NCBI RefSeq assembly: GCF_030411955.1
Contig: NZ_JASNRA010000006.1
Location: forward strand, 124,001-188,000
Length of the DNA stretch: 64,000 nt
Direction: 5' to 3'
Source: Massilia sp. YIM B02443
GTDB lineage: Bacteria > Pseudomonadota > Gammaproteobacteria > Burkholderiales > Burkholderiaceae_D
Part shown: in pieces, positions 1 through 8,477 of the stretch
Position numbering within the stretch: the first letter of the stretch is position 1
How the letters are laid out: each line of letters begins with the position of its first letter
Notes under the pieces: model-generated
The model's input: only the letters and a program-made list of their open reading frames with translations
Database searches by the model: none
Told to the model about the DNA's origin: nothing
Position numbers and translations under genes: made by a program

Positions 1-170
1 GTGTAGTTGCCCTTGGCCGAAGGACGGGTTTCCAGCTTGCCTTCATGGAAAGTCGGGTCGAGCTGGGTCACCAGCGCGATGATGGTGGGAGCGAAGTCGA
101 TGTGGGTCGCGCCCATCACCTTGATCGGGAAGTCGCTCGGGTATTCGATGAGGGATTCTTTCGGGTCCAT
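1..170 (-). CDS. DUF493 (YbeD-like) protein, 3' end cut by window edge
   Basis: The reverse strand from an ATG at 170 reads MDPKESLIEYPSDFPIKVMG and continues through a TQLDPTF segment to the window edge. This start, with its E-Y-P-S/C-D-F-P-I-K-V-M-G core, is typical of the small DUF493/YbeD family (about 90 residues, ferredoxin-like fold, probably regulatory). About 56 residues are visible and the C-terminus is missing. In many proteobacteria this gene sits next to lipB and lipA of lipoate synthesis, but those would lie outside the window. The family assignment is good; the function is not established. Confidence 0.8.
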   Translation of the reverse strand, partial: MDPKESLIEYPSDFPIKVMGATHIDFAPTIIALVTQLDPTFHEGKLETRPSAKGNY

Positions 171-232
171 GGCTGAGATCCTGTGTAAATGCTGCGGATG
201 TAAATGCGCATTGTAGCCAAAGCCGGCGCCGC

Positions 233-2191
233 TTACCGGGAGTGATCCTGGATGTCGCTGCGCCCGCCGCGCATCGCGCGTGGCGAATCCGCGCGATCCG
301 GGCCGCGCGGCGACGGCGCGGCGGCCGGCGGCGCCGGCGTGAACTGGCGCACCGGAGACGCCGACGGCATCGATGGCGGGCGGCTCGGCGGGGAAGACTG
401 CATTGCCGGCGCCGGCATCGTGGCCATTTGCTGCGGGCGTTGACGGTAATCGTTGCGCTCGCCGCGGTCAGGCCGCTCGCCACGGTCGCCACCGCGGTCG
501 CGCCAGCGCTCGCGCTGGCCATCGCGCTGGCTGTCGCGTTCCGGCCGCTGCCAGCCCGGTTGCACGCCGCTGATGCGCCCCGGCTGGAACGACGATGCCG
601 GGTTGTCGGTCGACAGCACCGGCTGGCGCTCGCGCAGGCCCTGTTCGAACCGCTGGCCGCGCTCGAAGCGTTCGTTGCGCTCGTCGTTGAAGCGGTCGCG
701 CTGGGCGCGTTCGCGGTTGAAACGGTCAGGGTCGAAGCGTTCGCGGTCGCGCACCGCGCCGGGGTTGTCGACGCCCGGGCGCAGGATCTCGACCCGGTTG
801 CGTGAGGAACGGTCGCGCCAGCCCTGCGGCGGCGGCGGCGCGACACCCGGCGTGTACGGGGCGGTGAGCGCGGCGCCATTGGCGCGCGGCAGGTTCGGCA
901 CCACGATCGGCGCGCGGCCGCCGAAGTGCTGGTTCGGCACCACGGTCAGGCCGGCGCGGCGGAAGTCCGGGCGGCCGTCGCCGTCGCGGTCCCTGCCACG
1001 GCCCCAACCCTTGCCGTCGCTGCGCCAGGCATTCAGGCGCTGCAGGCGTTCGCGCGACAGGCGGTAGCCGGGCACGAAGCGGTCGCGCGGGCCGAGCGGA
1101 TACCAGCCGGTGGCCGGCAGCGGACGCTGCGCGCCATGGCCGTGGAAGCCCACGTTCCAGTTGCTGCCGCCGACCCAGCCCACCAGCGCCGGCGCCCATA
1201 CCGGACGCCGCACGTGGTGCCCGGGCGCCCAGGCCCAGCGCCGGTTGACCTGCACCCAGCGGCCGTAGTGGAACGGCGCGTAGCCCCACGGCGCGTTGTC
1301 GACCCAGGTCCAGCCCCAGGGCGCGATCCAGGTCCAGCGGCCGTCGCGGTAGGGCGCCCAGTCGGCCACCACGGCCGGGGTCCACAGGTTGCCGTATTCG
1401 GCGTCCACGCTCCAGCTGCCGTGGCGGTCCAGGTCTTCGTAGCCGGTCATCTCGGTGGTGACGTAGCGCGCCGAGCGCGAACTGTCGGCCAGGCGGTCGC
1501 GGCCCAGCGACCAGTCGTCGAAAGCGTCGCGCTGCGCCTGCAGGGTGCGCACGTCCTCGTCGCGTACCTCGGCGCTGCGACCGGCGCGCACCGTGAGGCT
1601 GGCGCCGGCGCCGTCGACCACGGCCGCGCCGTCGAACACGCTGACCAGGCTGGTGTCGGGCACGCGCTCGGCATCCACCCGCAGGCGGCCCGGGCCCTGC
1701 AGCGTGACCCGCGCCTGCACCGTACGCAGCTCGAATTCGGACGCCACCTCGGCATTGGCCACGCGCACGCTGGCGCTGCCGTAGTGCAGGCGCACATGCA
1801 GGCTGTCGTCGTCCAGTTCGGTGATGTCGAGCGCGCTGTCGCCGTCGAGCCGGATCGTGGCCGAGCCGATCTGCAATTCGGTGCGCGCGCCGGGCGCGGT
1901 GGTGATCAGGTTGCGGCTGGTGACCGGCCAGTTGAGCAGGGCCTCGCTGCTGGCGTCGCCGACGTCGCCGCCGATCGTGACCTTGCCCTCGACCAGCGAG
2001 ATGCGCCCGACCCGGCCCGGTGCTTCGGCCCCGGCTTCGACCGTGGAGTCGACCGTGGAGTCGACGGCGTCGCCGGTCTGCAGCGCCATCCCGTCGATAT
2101 CCTCGGTCGAGAGCGTCGATTGCGATTGCGCGAACGTGGAAAGCGCCGCCAGCGCGAACACGGTGGCGGTCTTGGCGAAACGGTGGGTCAT
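233..2191 (-). CDS. Exported FecR-domain / DUF6600 tryptophan- and arginine-rich protein
   Basis: The product is 652 residues. The start at 2191 is chosen because it gives a signal peptide (MTHRFAKTATVFALAALSTF...) and has a GGAG about 8 bases upstream; the frame stays open further upstream without homology. Residues of about 70-220 form a FecR-like beta domain (RISLVEGKVTIGG, LITTAPGARTELQIG). Residues 270-400 carry the DUF6600 pattern of W/G/Y repeats (WTWIAPWGWTWVDNAPWGYA, FHYGRWV). The C-terminal 250 residues are low-complexity and rich in Arg, Asp and Pro (RDRDGDGRPDF, ERFDPDRFNRERAQRDRF), likely disordered. It probably acts in the periplasm or cell envelope. FecR domains elsewhere sense signals or bind ligands; here no sigma factor gene is adjacent, so the role is unknown. 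Confidence 0.85.
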   Translation of the reverse strand: MTHRFAKTATVFALAALSTFAQSQSTLSTEDIDGMALQTGDAVDSTVDSTVEAGAEAPGRVGRISLVEGKVTIGGDVGDASSEALLNWPVTSRNLITTAPGARTELQIGSATIRLDGDSALDITELDDDSLHVRLHYGSASVRVANAEVASEFELRTVQARVTLQGPGRLRVDAERVPDTSLVSVFDGAAVVDGAGASLTVRAGRSAEVRDEDVRTLQAQRDAFDDWSLGRDRLADSSRSARYVTTEMTGYEDLDRHGSWSVDAEYGNLWTPAVVADWAPYRDGRWTWIAPWGWTWVDNAPWGYAPFHYGRWVQVNRRWAWAPGHHVRRPVWAPALVGWVGGSNWNVGFHGHGAQRPLPATGWYPLGPRDRFVPGYRLSRERLQRLNAWRSDGKGWGRGRDRDGDGRPDFRRAGLTVVPNQHFGGRAPIVVPNLPRANGAALTAPYTPGVAPPPPQGWRDRSSRNRVEILRPGVDNPGAVRDRERFDPDRFNRERAQRDRFNDERNERFERGQRFEQGLRERQPVLSTDNPASSFQPGRISGVQPGWQRPERDSQRDGQRERWRDRGGDRGERPDRGERNDYRQRPQQMATMPAPAMQSSPPSRPPSMPSASPVRQFTPAPPAAAPSPRGPDRADSPRAMRGGRSDIQDHSR

Positions 2192-2347
2192 GGCGGGCTC
2201 CGCAGTAGGACGACCGGGCGCGACCGAGATGGACGCGGAAGGGGGGTCGTTGCCATTACAACGCGCGTGCTGTCCAGCGGACAACGCGGGTTACAGAAAG
2301 TTTCAACTGGCGGCAGACGGAAACACAGGCGTCCGTCCATCGCCGCT

Positions 2348-2983
2348 TCAAGCGGCCTGGCGCTTGACGAAGAATAGCATCGAACCGATCACGATCAGCA
2401 CTGCGCCGAAGAAGCGGTTCTGCAGGCGCATGGCGCGCGGGTCGCGCAGGTAGCGCTGCATCGAAGCCGCCAGCGCGGCATAGCCGTGCATCACGGTCGA
2501 GTCGATCGCGACCATGGTCACGCCCAGGATCGCCAGCTGCGGCAGCAGCGCCGCGTCCTTGGAGATGAACTGCGGCAGCACCGCCACCATGAAGATGATG
2601 CCCTTGGGATTGGTGGTGTTGGTCAGGAAGCCGGTCAGCACGCGCTTGCCGAACGAGGGATGCGCTTCCAGGCCGGCGGTGGAAGCCTGTGGCCCCACCG
2701 GCGCCGCGCGCCACTGCATGACGCCGAGGTAGATCAGGTACAACGCGCCGATGACTTTCACCACGGTGAACGCGGTGCTCGAAGCCAGCAGCAGCGAGCC
2801 GACGCCGGCGCCGGCGATGACCAGCACCAGGATCAGGCCCAGCTGCAGGCCGAGCACGGTGGCGCTGGCTTTCTTGAGGCCGTAGGCCAGGCCATGCGAC
2901 ATCGACAGCACCGCGCCGGAACCGGGAGAGACGGCGATCAGCGAACCGGCAATGACGAAGGCAATCCAGGTGGCGAAGCTCAT
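2348..2983 (-). CDS. LysE/RhtB family amino-acid exporter
   Basis: The product is 211 residues with about six hydrophobic segments. The N-terminal helix contains the LysE-family signature SPGSGAVLSMSHGLAYGLKKA, and TGFLTNTTNPKGIIF is the second conserved loop (N-P-K). These families are inner-membrane exporters of amino acids such as threonine, homoserine or lysine, driven by the proton gradient; the substrate cannot be read from sequence. The gene stands alone between the FecR-type gene and the HU gene, all on the reverse strand. The ribosome site is weak (CCCTGATTTCCCGCC before ATG). It is distinct from the ArgO-like exporter at 14.7-15.3 kb. Confidence 0.88.
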   Translation of the reverse strand: MSFATWIAFVIAGSLIAVSPGSGAVLSMSHGLAYGLKKASATVLGLQLGLILVLVIAGAGVGSLLLASSTAFTVVKVIGALYLIYLGVMQWRAAPVGPQASTAGLEAHPSFGKRVLTGFLTNTTNPKGIIFMVAVLPQFISKDAALLPQLAILGVTMVAIDSTVMHGYAALAASMQRYLRDPRAMRLQNRFFGAVLIVIGSMLFFVKRQAA

Positions 2984-3086
2984 GGCGGGAAATCAGGGGG
3001 GAATCAGGTGGAAAATGCGCGGACGGCGGGGCGGGGGATCGGCCGGCGCGCGACCCGGAGGGCGCGGCGCGCGGCCGGAAGTACAG

Positions 3087-3103
3087 GGCTGGCCGGGCCA
3101 GCC
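3087..3103 (-). terminator. GC-rich hairpin downstream of the HU gene
   Basis: GGCTGGC-CGG-GCCAGCC is a perfect 7-bp stem with a 3-base loop, beginning 7 bases past the HU stop codon on the reverse strand. It has no T-run, so it is not a classical intrinsic terminator. It may protect the 3' end or assist Rho-dependent ending. Confidence 0.4.
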
Positions 3104-3109
3104 TGGTGC

Positions 3110-3397
3110 TTACTTCTTCTTGGTCGGATTGACCGCGGCCTTCAGGGTCGCGCCAGCCGAGAAACGTGGCGACTTCGACGCAGCGATCTTGATCACTTCG
3201 CCGGTTGCCGGGTTGCGGCCCTTGCGTGCGGCGCGCTTGGTGATCGAGAAGGTGCCGAAGCCGGTGATGCCCACCGTGTCGCCTTTTTTCAGGCGCTCGG
3301 TGATGATCTCGATGATGGTGTTCACGGCGTCGCCAGCGGCAGCGCCGGACATCTCGGTGCGCTTCGCGAATTCTGCGATCAGTTCGCCTTTTTTCAT
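3110..3397 (-). CDS. HU family nucleoid DNA-binding protein
   Basis: The product is 95 residues, the usual HU/IHF size. It starts MKKGELIAEFAKRTEMS and carries the DNA-binding arm signature GFGTFSITKRAARKGRNPAT followed by GEVIKIAASKSPRFSAGATLK. The arm contains the conserved R-N-P tip that intercalates into DNA. A strong ribosome site (GGAGGG) lies 4 bases before the ATG. The C-terminus extends slightly with a Lys tail (PTKKK). The protein is expected to bend and compact DNA as a dimer. Separating HU from the two IHF subunits by eye is uncertain, but the GRNP-TGE pattern favours HU. It is transcribed alone from an AT-rich promoter region (3398-3480). Confidence 0.92.
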   Translation of the reverse strand: MKKGELIAEFAKRTEMSGAAAGDAVNTIIEIITERLKKGDTVGITGFGTFSITKRAARKGRNPATGEVIKIAASKSPRFSAGATLKAAVNPTKKK

Positions 3398-3486
3398 AAA
3401 TCCCTCCGGGGTTAAAAGAGCGGGAAGATTAGCATAAATATTGCTGGGTGTAATCTCGCTACGGGAGGGAAATATGAAAGGAAGCC

Positions 3487-3720
3487 TTATACGACGCCGG
3501 TTTCCGGAAACGGCGTGCCCAGGCGCTTGCGCAGGGCGGCGTTGATCAGGGTCTGGTAGCCGGTGCCGCAGCGCTCGGACAGCGAGCGGAATTCGTCCAG
3601 CACTTCGTCGTCGAGGTAGATCGTGATGCGGGTCTTGCGCTTGGGCGCGCGGGTGCGGCGCGCCGGGGCGGCGACCAGTGCGGGGACAACGGCGGCGACA
3701 GGGGTCGGTTCGATGTTCAT
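3487..3720 (-). CDS. BrnA-like / ribbon-helix-helix antitoxin-type protein, no partner toxin seen
   Basis: The product is 77 residues. After a low-complexity N-terminus (MNIEPTPVAAVVPALVAA) comes a basic stretch (RRTRAPKRKTRITIYLDDEV) and then a GYQTLINAALRKRL motif. That motif resembles the C-terminal DNA-binding part of BrnA antitoxins (GYQTRINAVLR) and generic ribbon-helix-helix proteins. A strong AAGGAGA site precedes the ATG. BrnA normally follows a BrnT toxin gene; neither side here holds one. Upstream are 210 bases without a credible ORF, then the DUF808 gene on the other strand. It may be an orphan antitoxin or a free-standing regulator. Confidence 0.7.
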   Translation of the reverse strand: MNIEPTPVAAVVPALVAAPARRTRAPKRKTRITIYLDDEVLDEFRSLSERCGTGYQTLINAALRKRLGTPFPETGVV

Positions 3721-3930
3721 GGCTTCTCCTTCAGGACGACTTCGCTGGGACGAGGCTGCAGTACCGCAACCTTCTAGGCTGGACTATACGTATGCCGACT
3801 GGGGGCGGCCCGGCAAAAGCGACAAGCTGCAGATTTGCGGGGATGAAACGCAGAAAGCGGCGCTGAACCGTGTGGCTGGGGACCTTGGCCTAAGTTAAGA
3901 TGATGCGAAATTGTTATTACGGAGTAATTC

Positions 3931-4872
3931 ATGGCTGGAGCTAGTTTATTTACCTTGCTGGACGATATCGCGACCATCCTCGACGACGTCGCGGCGATGA
4001 GCAAGGTCGCCGCCAAGAAAACGGCGGGGGTGCTGGGCGACGACTTGGCGCTCAATGCGCAGCAGGTGTCGGGCGTGAAAGCCGACCGCGAGCTGCCGGT
4101 GGTATGGGCGGTGGCCAAGGGCTCGATGAAGAACAAGGCGATCCTGGTGCCGGCCGCGCTGGCGATCTCGGCCTTCGTACCGTGGCTGATCCAGCCGCTG
4201 TTGATGATCGGCGGCGCCTTCCTGTGCTACGAGGGCTTCGAGAAGCTGGCGCATAAATACCTGCACAGCCCCGCGGAAGACGCCGCGCACAAGGCCGAGC
4301 ACCGGGCGGTGGTGGCCAATCCGGCGGTCGACGTGTGCGCGCTGGAGCAGGAAAAGATCAAGGGCGCGGTGCGCACCGACTTCATCCTGTCGGCCGAAAT
4401 CATCGTGATCTCGCTCGGCACCATGAACGGCGAGCCGTTCATCGAGCAGGCGGCGACGCTGGTGGCGGTGGCGATCCTGATGACGGTCGGCGTGTACGGC
4501 CTGGTGGGCGGCATCGTCAAGATGGACGACGCCGGCCTGTACCTGAGCCAGAAGGCCAACGCGCTGGCGCGCGGCATCGGCCGCGGCCTGCTGGCGGCGG
4601 CGCCGCGCCTGATGAAGATCCTGGCGGTGGTCGGCACCGCGGCCATGTTCATGGTCGGCGGCGGCATCATCGCGCACGCGATCCCGGCGGTGCATCACTT
4701 CTCGGAAGGCGTGGCGGCCTCGGTGGCCGGCGTGCCTGGCGTGGGCGGGGTGCTGGCGGCGATCGCGCCGACGATCGTCGATGCGCTGGTCGGCGTGCTG
4801 GTGGGAGCGGCGGTGCTGGTGGTGGTGATGCTGGTGCAGAAGATGCGGGGGAAGAAGAGCGCTGCGCACTGA
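3931..4872 (+). CDS. DUF808 family inner-membrane protein (YedI-like)
   Basis: The product is 313 residues, close to E. coli YedI. The N-terminus MAGASLFTLLDDIATILDDV and the following MSKVAAKKTAGVLGDDLALN are hallmark DUF808 segments. FEKLAHKYLH and several hydrophobic helices (residues 70-100, 155-195, 225-255, 275-305) follow. The function of the family is unknown. A GGAG ribosome site sits 8 bases before the ATG. No operon partner: the antitoxin-like gene is divergent and a large inverted repeat follows the stop codon. Confidence 0.9.
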   Translation: MAGASLFTLLDDIATILDDVAAMSKVAAKKTAGVLGDDLALNAQQVSGVKADRELPVVWAVAKGSMKNKAILVPAALAISAFVPWLIQPLLMIGGAFLCYEGFEKLAHKYLHSPAEDAAHKAEHRAVVANPAVDVCALEQEKIKGAVRTDFILSAEIIVISLGTMNGEPFIEQAATLVAVAILMTVGVYGLVGGIVKMDDAGLYLSQKANALARGIGRGLLAAAPRLMKILAVVGTAAMFMVGGGIIAHAIPAVHHFSEGVAASVAGVPGVGGVLAAIAPTIVDALVGVLVGAAVLVVVMLVQKMRGKKSAAH

Positions 4873-4913
4873 AGTCGGCAGACCGTAGATTCCCTTTCTC
4901 TCGTTAGTTCTCG

Positions 4914-5021
4914 AACGTCGTCCCCGCGAAGGCGAGGACCCAAGTCCTTCGCGTTGCCACTTCGATTGAAGTAAGCGATACGCTGGCAAACTTGGGTCCC
5001 CGCCTTCGCGGGGACGACGTT
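4914..5021. repeat. Paired inverted REP-like repeat (32-bp arms), copy 1
   Basis: The left arm 4914-4945 and right arm 4990-5021 are inverted copies matching at 31 of 32 positions around a 44-base spacer. The core is CGTCGTCCCCGCGAAGGCG, itself able to fold on CCCCGC/GCGAGG. The right arm ends in a T-run (to 5025), so the structure could also end transcription of the upstream DUF808 gene. The core resembles the widespread proteobacterial repeat with a CCCGCG-AGGCGGG centre, and matches the copy at 22250-22363. It is probably a REP/BIME-type non-autonomous element. Confidence 0.85.
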
Positions 5022-5122
5022 TTTACGCTATTGGCTCAATGCGATCAGTGCCGGCTGCGCGCTGAACTGCATACCAAACTGCTGACACCAAACCGCGGGC
5101 TGACACGAATAGCCGCCAATCC

Positions 5123-5596
5123 TCACTTCGGCGGCTGATCCTTGCGCGCCAGCAGCGCGCCCAGCGCCAGCCCGAGCGCCACGCCGCCATACACCACCGT
5201 CAGCGACTTCTTCGACAGCTTGCGTTCATACCCCGGCTGCAGCCGCTTGGGCGTCAGCTGGTAGTCGGTAAACGCCGCCATGGCCGAGGTCGCCGTGGCC
5301 GCCACCAGCGTGGTCACCGGACTCTTCTTGTCCAGCACCTTGCCCAGCGTGTTCTCGAAGATGAAACCCCAGAACGTCGCGCTGGCGTGGTGGATCAGGT
5401 AGCCCGGGATCGTGTAGCGCAACGAAAACCCCTGGCGCCGCTTTGCCTTGCCACCGTGTACGTAGTGGCTCACGGCATTGGTCGGCCCGAAGGCGCTGCC
5501 TGTTTCCTTCTTGCCGGTCAGCGCCATGGCCGCGGTCGAGACGATGCTCGAGGCGGCGCCGGAGATAAGTGCGCGCTGTAATGCCGAATTTTCCAT
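5123..5596 (-). CDS. Conserved hypothetical protein with membrane-like segments
   Basis: The product is 157 residues. The start at 5596 (MENSALQRALISGAASSIV) has an AAGGGGA site just upstream; a longer frame exists but would run into the divergent neighbour's leader. Hydrophobic stretches occur near residues 10-28 (ISGAASSIVSTAAMAL), 65-85 (HHASATFWGFIFEN) and 130-150 (VYGGVALGLALGALLARKD). Several Gly/Ala-rich helices suggest a small inner-membrane protein. The family was not recognised. It is divergently transcribed from the SDR-DoxX gene with 35 bases between start codons, so the two share a promoter region. Confidence 0.7.
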   Translation of the reverse strand: MENSALQRALISGAASSIVSTAAMALTGKKETGSAFGPTNAVSHYVHGGKAKRRQGFSLRYTIPGYLIHHASATFWGFIFENTLGKVLDKKSPVTTLVAATATSAMAAFTDYQLTPKRLQPGYERKLSKKSLTVVYGGVALGLALGALLARKDQPPK

Positions 5597-5631
5597 ACAA
5601 TCCCCTTTTACATGTTGTGAAGGAAGCATGG

Positions 5632-6933
5632 ATGCGGATCTTGCTGACAGGCGCAAGCGGTTTCATTGGACAACACCTGTTGCAGGCATTGCTGGCCGAA
5701 GGCCACCACGTCGTGTGCGCGGCAAGAAAACCCGCCGCCAGCAGCGATCCCCGTCTGAGCTACATCCATGCTGACTTCGCCAACGATACCGACAAATCCA
5801 CGTGGCTGGCGCGCCTTAATCACATCGACGCCGTCATCAACGCGGTCGGCATCTTCAAACAAAACGGACGCCAGGATTTCGCGCGCCTGCACACCGACGC
5901 GCCGCGCGCGCTGTTCGCCGCCTGCGCCGAATCGCACGACGTGCAGATGGTGATCCAACTGTCCGCGCTGGGCGCCGACCGCGAGGCGCAAACCGCCTAC
6001 CACCTGTCCAAGCGCGCCGCCGACGACTACCTGGCCTCGCTGCCGCTGCGTTCCTACATCGTGCAGCCGTCGCTGGTATACGGCCGCGACGGCGCCAGCG
6101 CGCGCGCCTTCCGCACCCTGGCCAGCATGCCCTTCAGCGTGCGCTTCGGCAGCGCGCGGCAGATGGTGCAGCCGATCCACATCGATGACCTGGTGGCGGC
6201 AATCGTCGGCCTGCTGCGGCACCGCTTGCCGATGCAGCCGAACATCGGCAACATCAACGGCACCAGCCTGCGCGTGCCGCTGGTCGGCCCGCAGGCAATT
6301 TCCTTTACCGACTACCTGGGAGCGCTGCGCGGCGCCATGGGCTTGCCGCGCCAGCGCGTGCTGCCGCTGCCGGGACCGCTGGCGCGGCTGGCGGCCGGCG
6401 TCGGCGGCCTGCTGCCCGGCTCGCTCCTGAACCGCGACGCCCTGCGCATGCTCGAGCGCGACAACACGGCCGACGCTGGCCTCACTGCGCAGCTGATCGG
6501 CCACCTGCCGCGCGCGGTCGACCACTTCATCCAGGACCCGGCGAGCGAACGCGCCAGCGCCAAGCTCGGCTGGTTGCTGCCGGTCCTGCGCAGCAGCATC
6601 GCGCTGGTGTGGCTGCTGACCGCGCTCGTGTCGTTCGGCCTGTATCCGGTCGAGGACAGCTACGAATTGCTGGGCCGCAGCGGCATCCCGCCCGACCTGC
6701 AGCCGCTGATGCTGTACGGCGCGGCCACGCTCGACCTGCTGTTCGGCCTGGCCATCCTGTTGCTGGCGCGGCGGCGCTGGCTGTGGCTCGCACAATTGGG
6801 CCTGATCGGGTTTTACACCATCGTGATAGCGTTCAAGCTGCCTGAATTCCTGCTGCATCCGTACGGGCCGCTGACCAAGAACCTGCCGATGCTGGCGGCG
6901 ATCTGGCTGCTGTATCAACTCGAGGAAAAATGA
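5632..6933 (+). CDS. SDR-type NAD(P)-binding protein fused to DoxX-like membrane domain
   Basis: The product is 433 residues. It starts at 5632, preceded by GAAGGAAG. Residues 1-230 are an extended/atypical short-chain dehydrogenase Rossmann domain: MRILLTGASGFIGQHLLQAL gives the GxxGxxG NAD(P) loop, VINAVGIF is the NAG-like strand, and YHLSKRAADDYL is the YxxxK catalytic motif. After residue 320 come four hydrophobic helices of the DoxX-like kind (SIALVWLLTALVSFGLYPVE, LDLLFGLAILLLARRRWLWL). This fusion is known in databases as SDR with C-terminal DoxX-like domain; the substrate is unknown. The stop codon overlaps the start of the next gene (ATGA), indicating translational coupling. Confidence 0.88.
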   Translation: MRILLTGASGFIGQHLLQALLAEGHHVVCAARKPAASSDPRLSYIHADFANDTDKSTWLARLNHIDAVINAVGIFKQNGRQDFARLHTDAPRALFAACAESHDVQMVIQLSALGADREAQTAYHLSKRAADDYLASLPLRSYIVQPSLVYGRDGASARAFRTLASMPFSVRFGSARQMVQPIHIDDLVAAIVGLLRHRLPMQPNIGNINGTSLRVPLVGPQAISFTDYLGALRGAMGLPRQRVLPLPGPLARLAAGVGGLLPGSLLNRDALRMLERDNTADAGLTAQLIGHLPRAVDHFIQDPASERASAKLGWLLPVLRSSIALVWLLTALVSFGLYPVEDSYELLGRSGIPPDLQPLMLYGAATLDLLFGLAILLLARRRWLWLAQLGLIGFYTIVIAFKLPEFLLHPYGPLTKNLPMLAAIWLLYQLEEK

Positions 6934-7397
6934 TGGACTACGTCGTGGTGAAGTGGCTGCACATCGTGTCGTCGACGCTGCTGTTCGGCACCGGCATCGG
7001 CTCGGCCTGGTACATGCTGTTCGCCACACTCAGCCGCGACGTGCGCGCGGTCGCCGTGGTGACCAAGAACGTGGTGACCGCCGACTGGCTGTTCACCGCC
7101 ACCACCGCCGTGTTGCAGCCGGCCACCGGCTTTTACATGATCCACCTGGCCGGCTATCCGCTGCACAGCCCCTGGATCATGTGGTCGATCGCGCTCTACA
7201 TCCTGGCCGGCGCCTGCTGGCTGCCGGTGGTGTGGCTGCAGATCCGCATGCGCGACCTGGCGGCGCAGGCGGTGCGTGCCGACACGCCGTTACCAGCGCA
7301 GTACTGGCGGTATTTCAAGATCTGGGTCGCGCTCGGAGTGCCGGCATTCGCCGCCTTCATCGCGATCTTCTGGCTGATGGTGGCCAAGCCGATGTAG
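6930..7397 (+). CDS. DUF2269 family integral membrane protein
   Basis: The product is 155 residues with four predicted membrane helices (KWLHIVSSTLLFGTGIGSAW, LFTATTAVLQPATGFYM, WSIALYILAGACWLPVVWL, ALGVPAFAAFIAIFWLMV). The early KxLHIxSxTxLFGTGIGxA pattern is characteristic of DUF2269. The start codon overlaps the preceding SDR-DoxX stop (ATGA), and a second ATG follows directly at 6933. The two genes therefore form an operon and may cooperate in the membrane, perhaps in redox transfer; that is inference. Confidence 0.85.
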   Translation: MMDYVVVKWLHIVSSTLLFGTGIGSAWYMLFATLSRDVRAVAVVTKNVVTADWLFTATTAVLQPATGFYMIHLAGYPLHSPWIMWSIALYILAGACWLPVVWLQIRMRDLAAQAVRADTPLPAQYWRYFKIWVALGVPAFAAFIAIFWLMVAKPM

Positions 7398-7440
7398 GGC
7401 CACCCGGCATCCATCCACATTCTGTTGAAAGGAACACCGC

Positions 7441-8463
7441 ATGCGTGCCTATCAAATCCTTCCCGGCGCAAACATCGACGGTTTGCAATGCATCGAGTAT
7501 CCCGAGCGCGCGCTCGGCCTGGGCGAAGTGCGCATCCGCGTGCACGCCGTCTCGCTCAACTACCGCGACCTGATGGTCGCCAGCGGCAATTATCTGGTGA
7601 CGGTGGACGATCCGATCATCCCGTGCTCGGACGGCGCCGGCGAAGTGCTGGCGGTGGGGCCGGGCGTGAGCCGGGTGCAGGTCGGCGACCGCGTGGCCGG
7701 CTCGTTCTTCCCGCACTGGATCGACGGCGCACCCACGCCCGACAAGGTGCGGCACGGCCTGGGCGGCGACATCGACGGCATGCTGGCCGAAGAAGTCGTC
7801 CTGCACGAAGACGCGCTGGTGATCGTGCCGCCGTCGCTGTCGTTTATCGAAGCGGCCACCATGCCGTGCGCGGCGGTGACGGCATGGAATGCGATCTTCG
7901 TGTCGAGCAACAACGTGAAGCCGGGCGACACCGTGCTGCTGCTCGGTACCGGCGGGGTCTCGATCCTGGGCCTGCAGCTGGCGCGCGCGGCCGGGCTGCG
8001 CACCATCGTCACGTCGTCCAGCGACGACAAGCTGGCGCGGGCGCGCGAACTGGGCGCCCACCACACCATCAACTACGCGAACATTCCCGAATGGCAGGAT
8101 GAAGTACTGCACCTGACCGGCAACCTGGGCGCCAGCGTGGTGCTGGAAGTGGGCGGCAAGGGCACCGTAAACCGCTCGGTGGCGTCGGCGGCGATGGGCG
8201 GCACCGTGGCCATCATCGGCGGCGTCAGCGGCTTCGGCGGCGAGGTCAATCCGGCCACGCTGCTGTCGAGTGCCAAGCGCATGGTCGGCATCTATGTCGG
8301 CAGCCGCAGCATGCTGGAGGACGTGATGCGCTTCGCCGACGTGGCCGGGGTCAAGCCGACGGTCGACCGCGTGTTCCCGTTCGGTCAGGCGCAGGAAGCG
8401 TACCGCCACATGGCGTCCGGCGCCCACTTCGGCAAGGTCGTGATCGACGTGACCGCACGGTAA
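7441..8463 (+). CDS. Zinc-type alcohol dehydrogenase family NAD(P)-dependent oxidoreductase
   Basis: The product is 340 residues, the MDR (medium-chain dehydrogenase/reductase) length. The N-terminal GroES-like part has VSLNYRDLMVASGNY and the SDGAGEV site. The Rossmann part has VLLLGTGGVSILGLQLARAA (GTGGVS loop) and ARELGAHHTINY. Catalytic and structural zinc cysteines are largely absent (C-S-D-G-A-G only), so this may be a zinc-free quinone-reductase-like member. An AAAGGA site precedes the ATG by 8 bases. It sits alone downstream of DUF2269, with the cyclotransferase gene converging from the right. The substrate is unknown. Confidence 0.88.
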   Translation: MRAYQILPGANIDGLQCIEYPERALGLGEVRIRVHAVSLNYRDLMVASGNYLVTVDDPIIPCSDGAGEVLAVGPGVSRVQVGDRVAGSFFPHWIDGAPTPDKVRHGLGGDIDGMLAEEVVLHEDALVIVPPSLSFIEAATMPCAAVTAWNAIFVSSNNVKPGDTVLLLGTGGVSILGLQLARAAGLRTIVTSSSDDKLARARELGAHHTINYANIPEWQDEVLHLTGNLGASVVLEVGGKGTVNRSVASAAMGGTVAIIGGVSGFGGEVNPATLLSSAKRMVGIYVGSRSMLEDVMRFADVAGVKPTVDRVFPFGQAQEAYRHMASGAHFGKVVIDVTAR

Positions 8464-8477
8464 CTGCGCAGTCTCGA

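Noticed and set aside
926..2377. Long forward-strand open frame of 483 codons opposite the FecR/DUF6600 gene
   Set aside because: It is antisense to a gene with a signal peptide, ribosome site and domain matches; its composition (Arg, Ala, His, Val repeats) is that of a shadow frame in GC-rich DNA.
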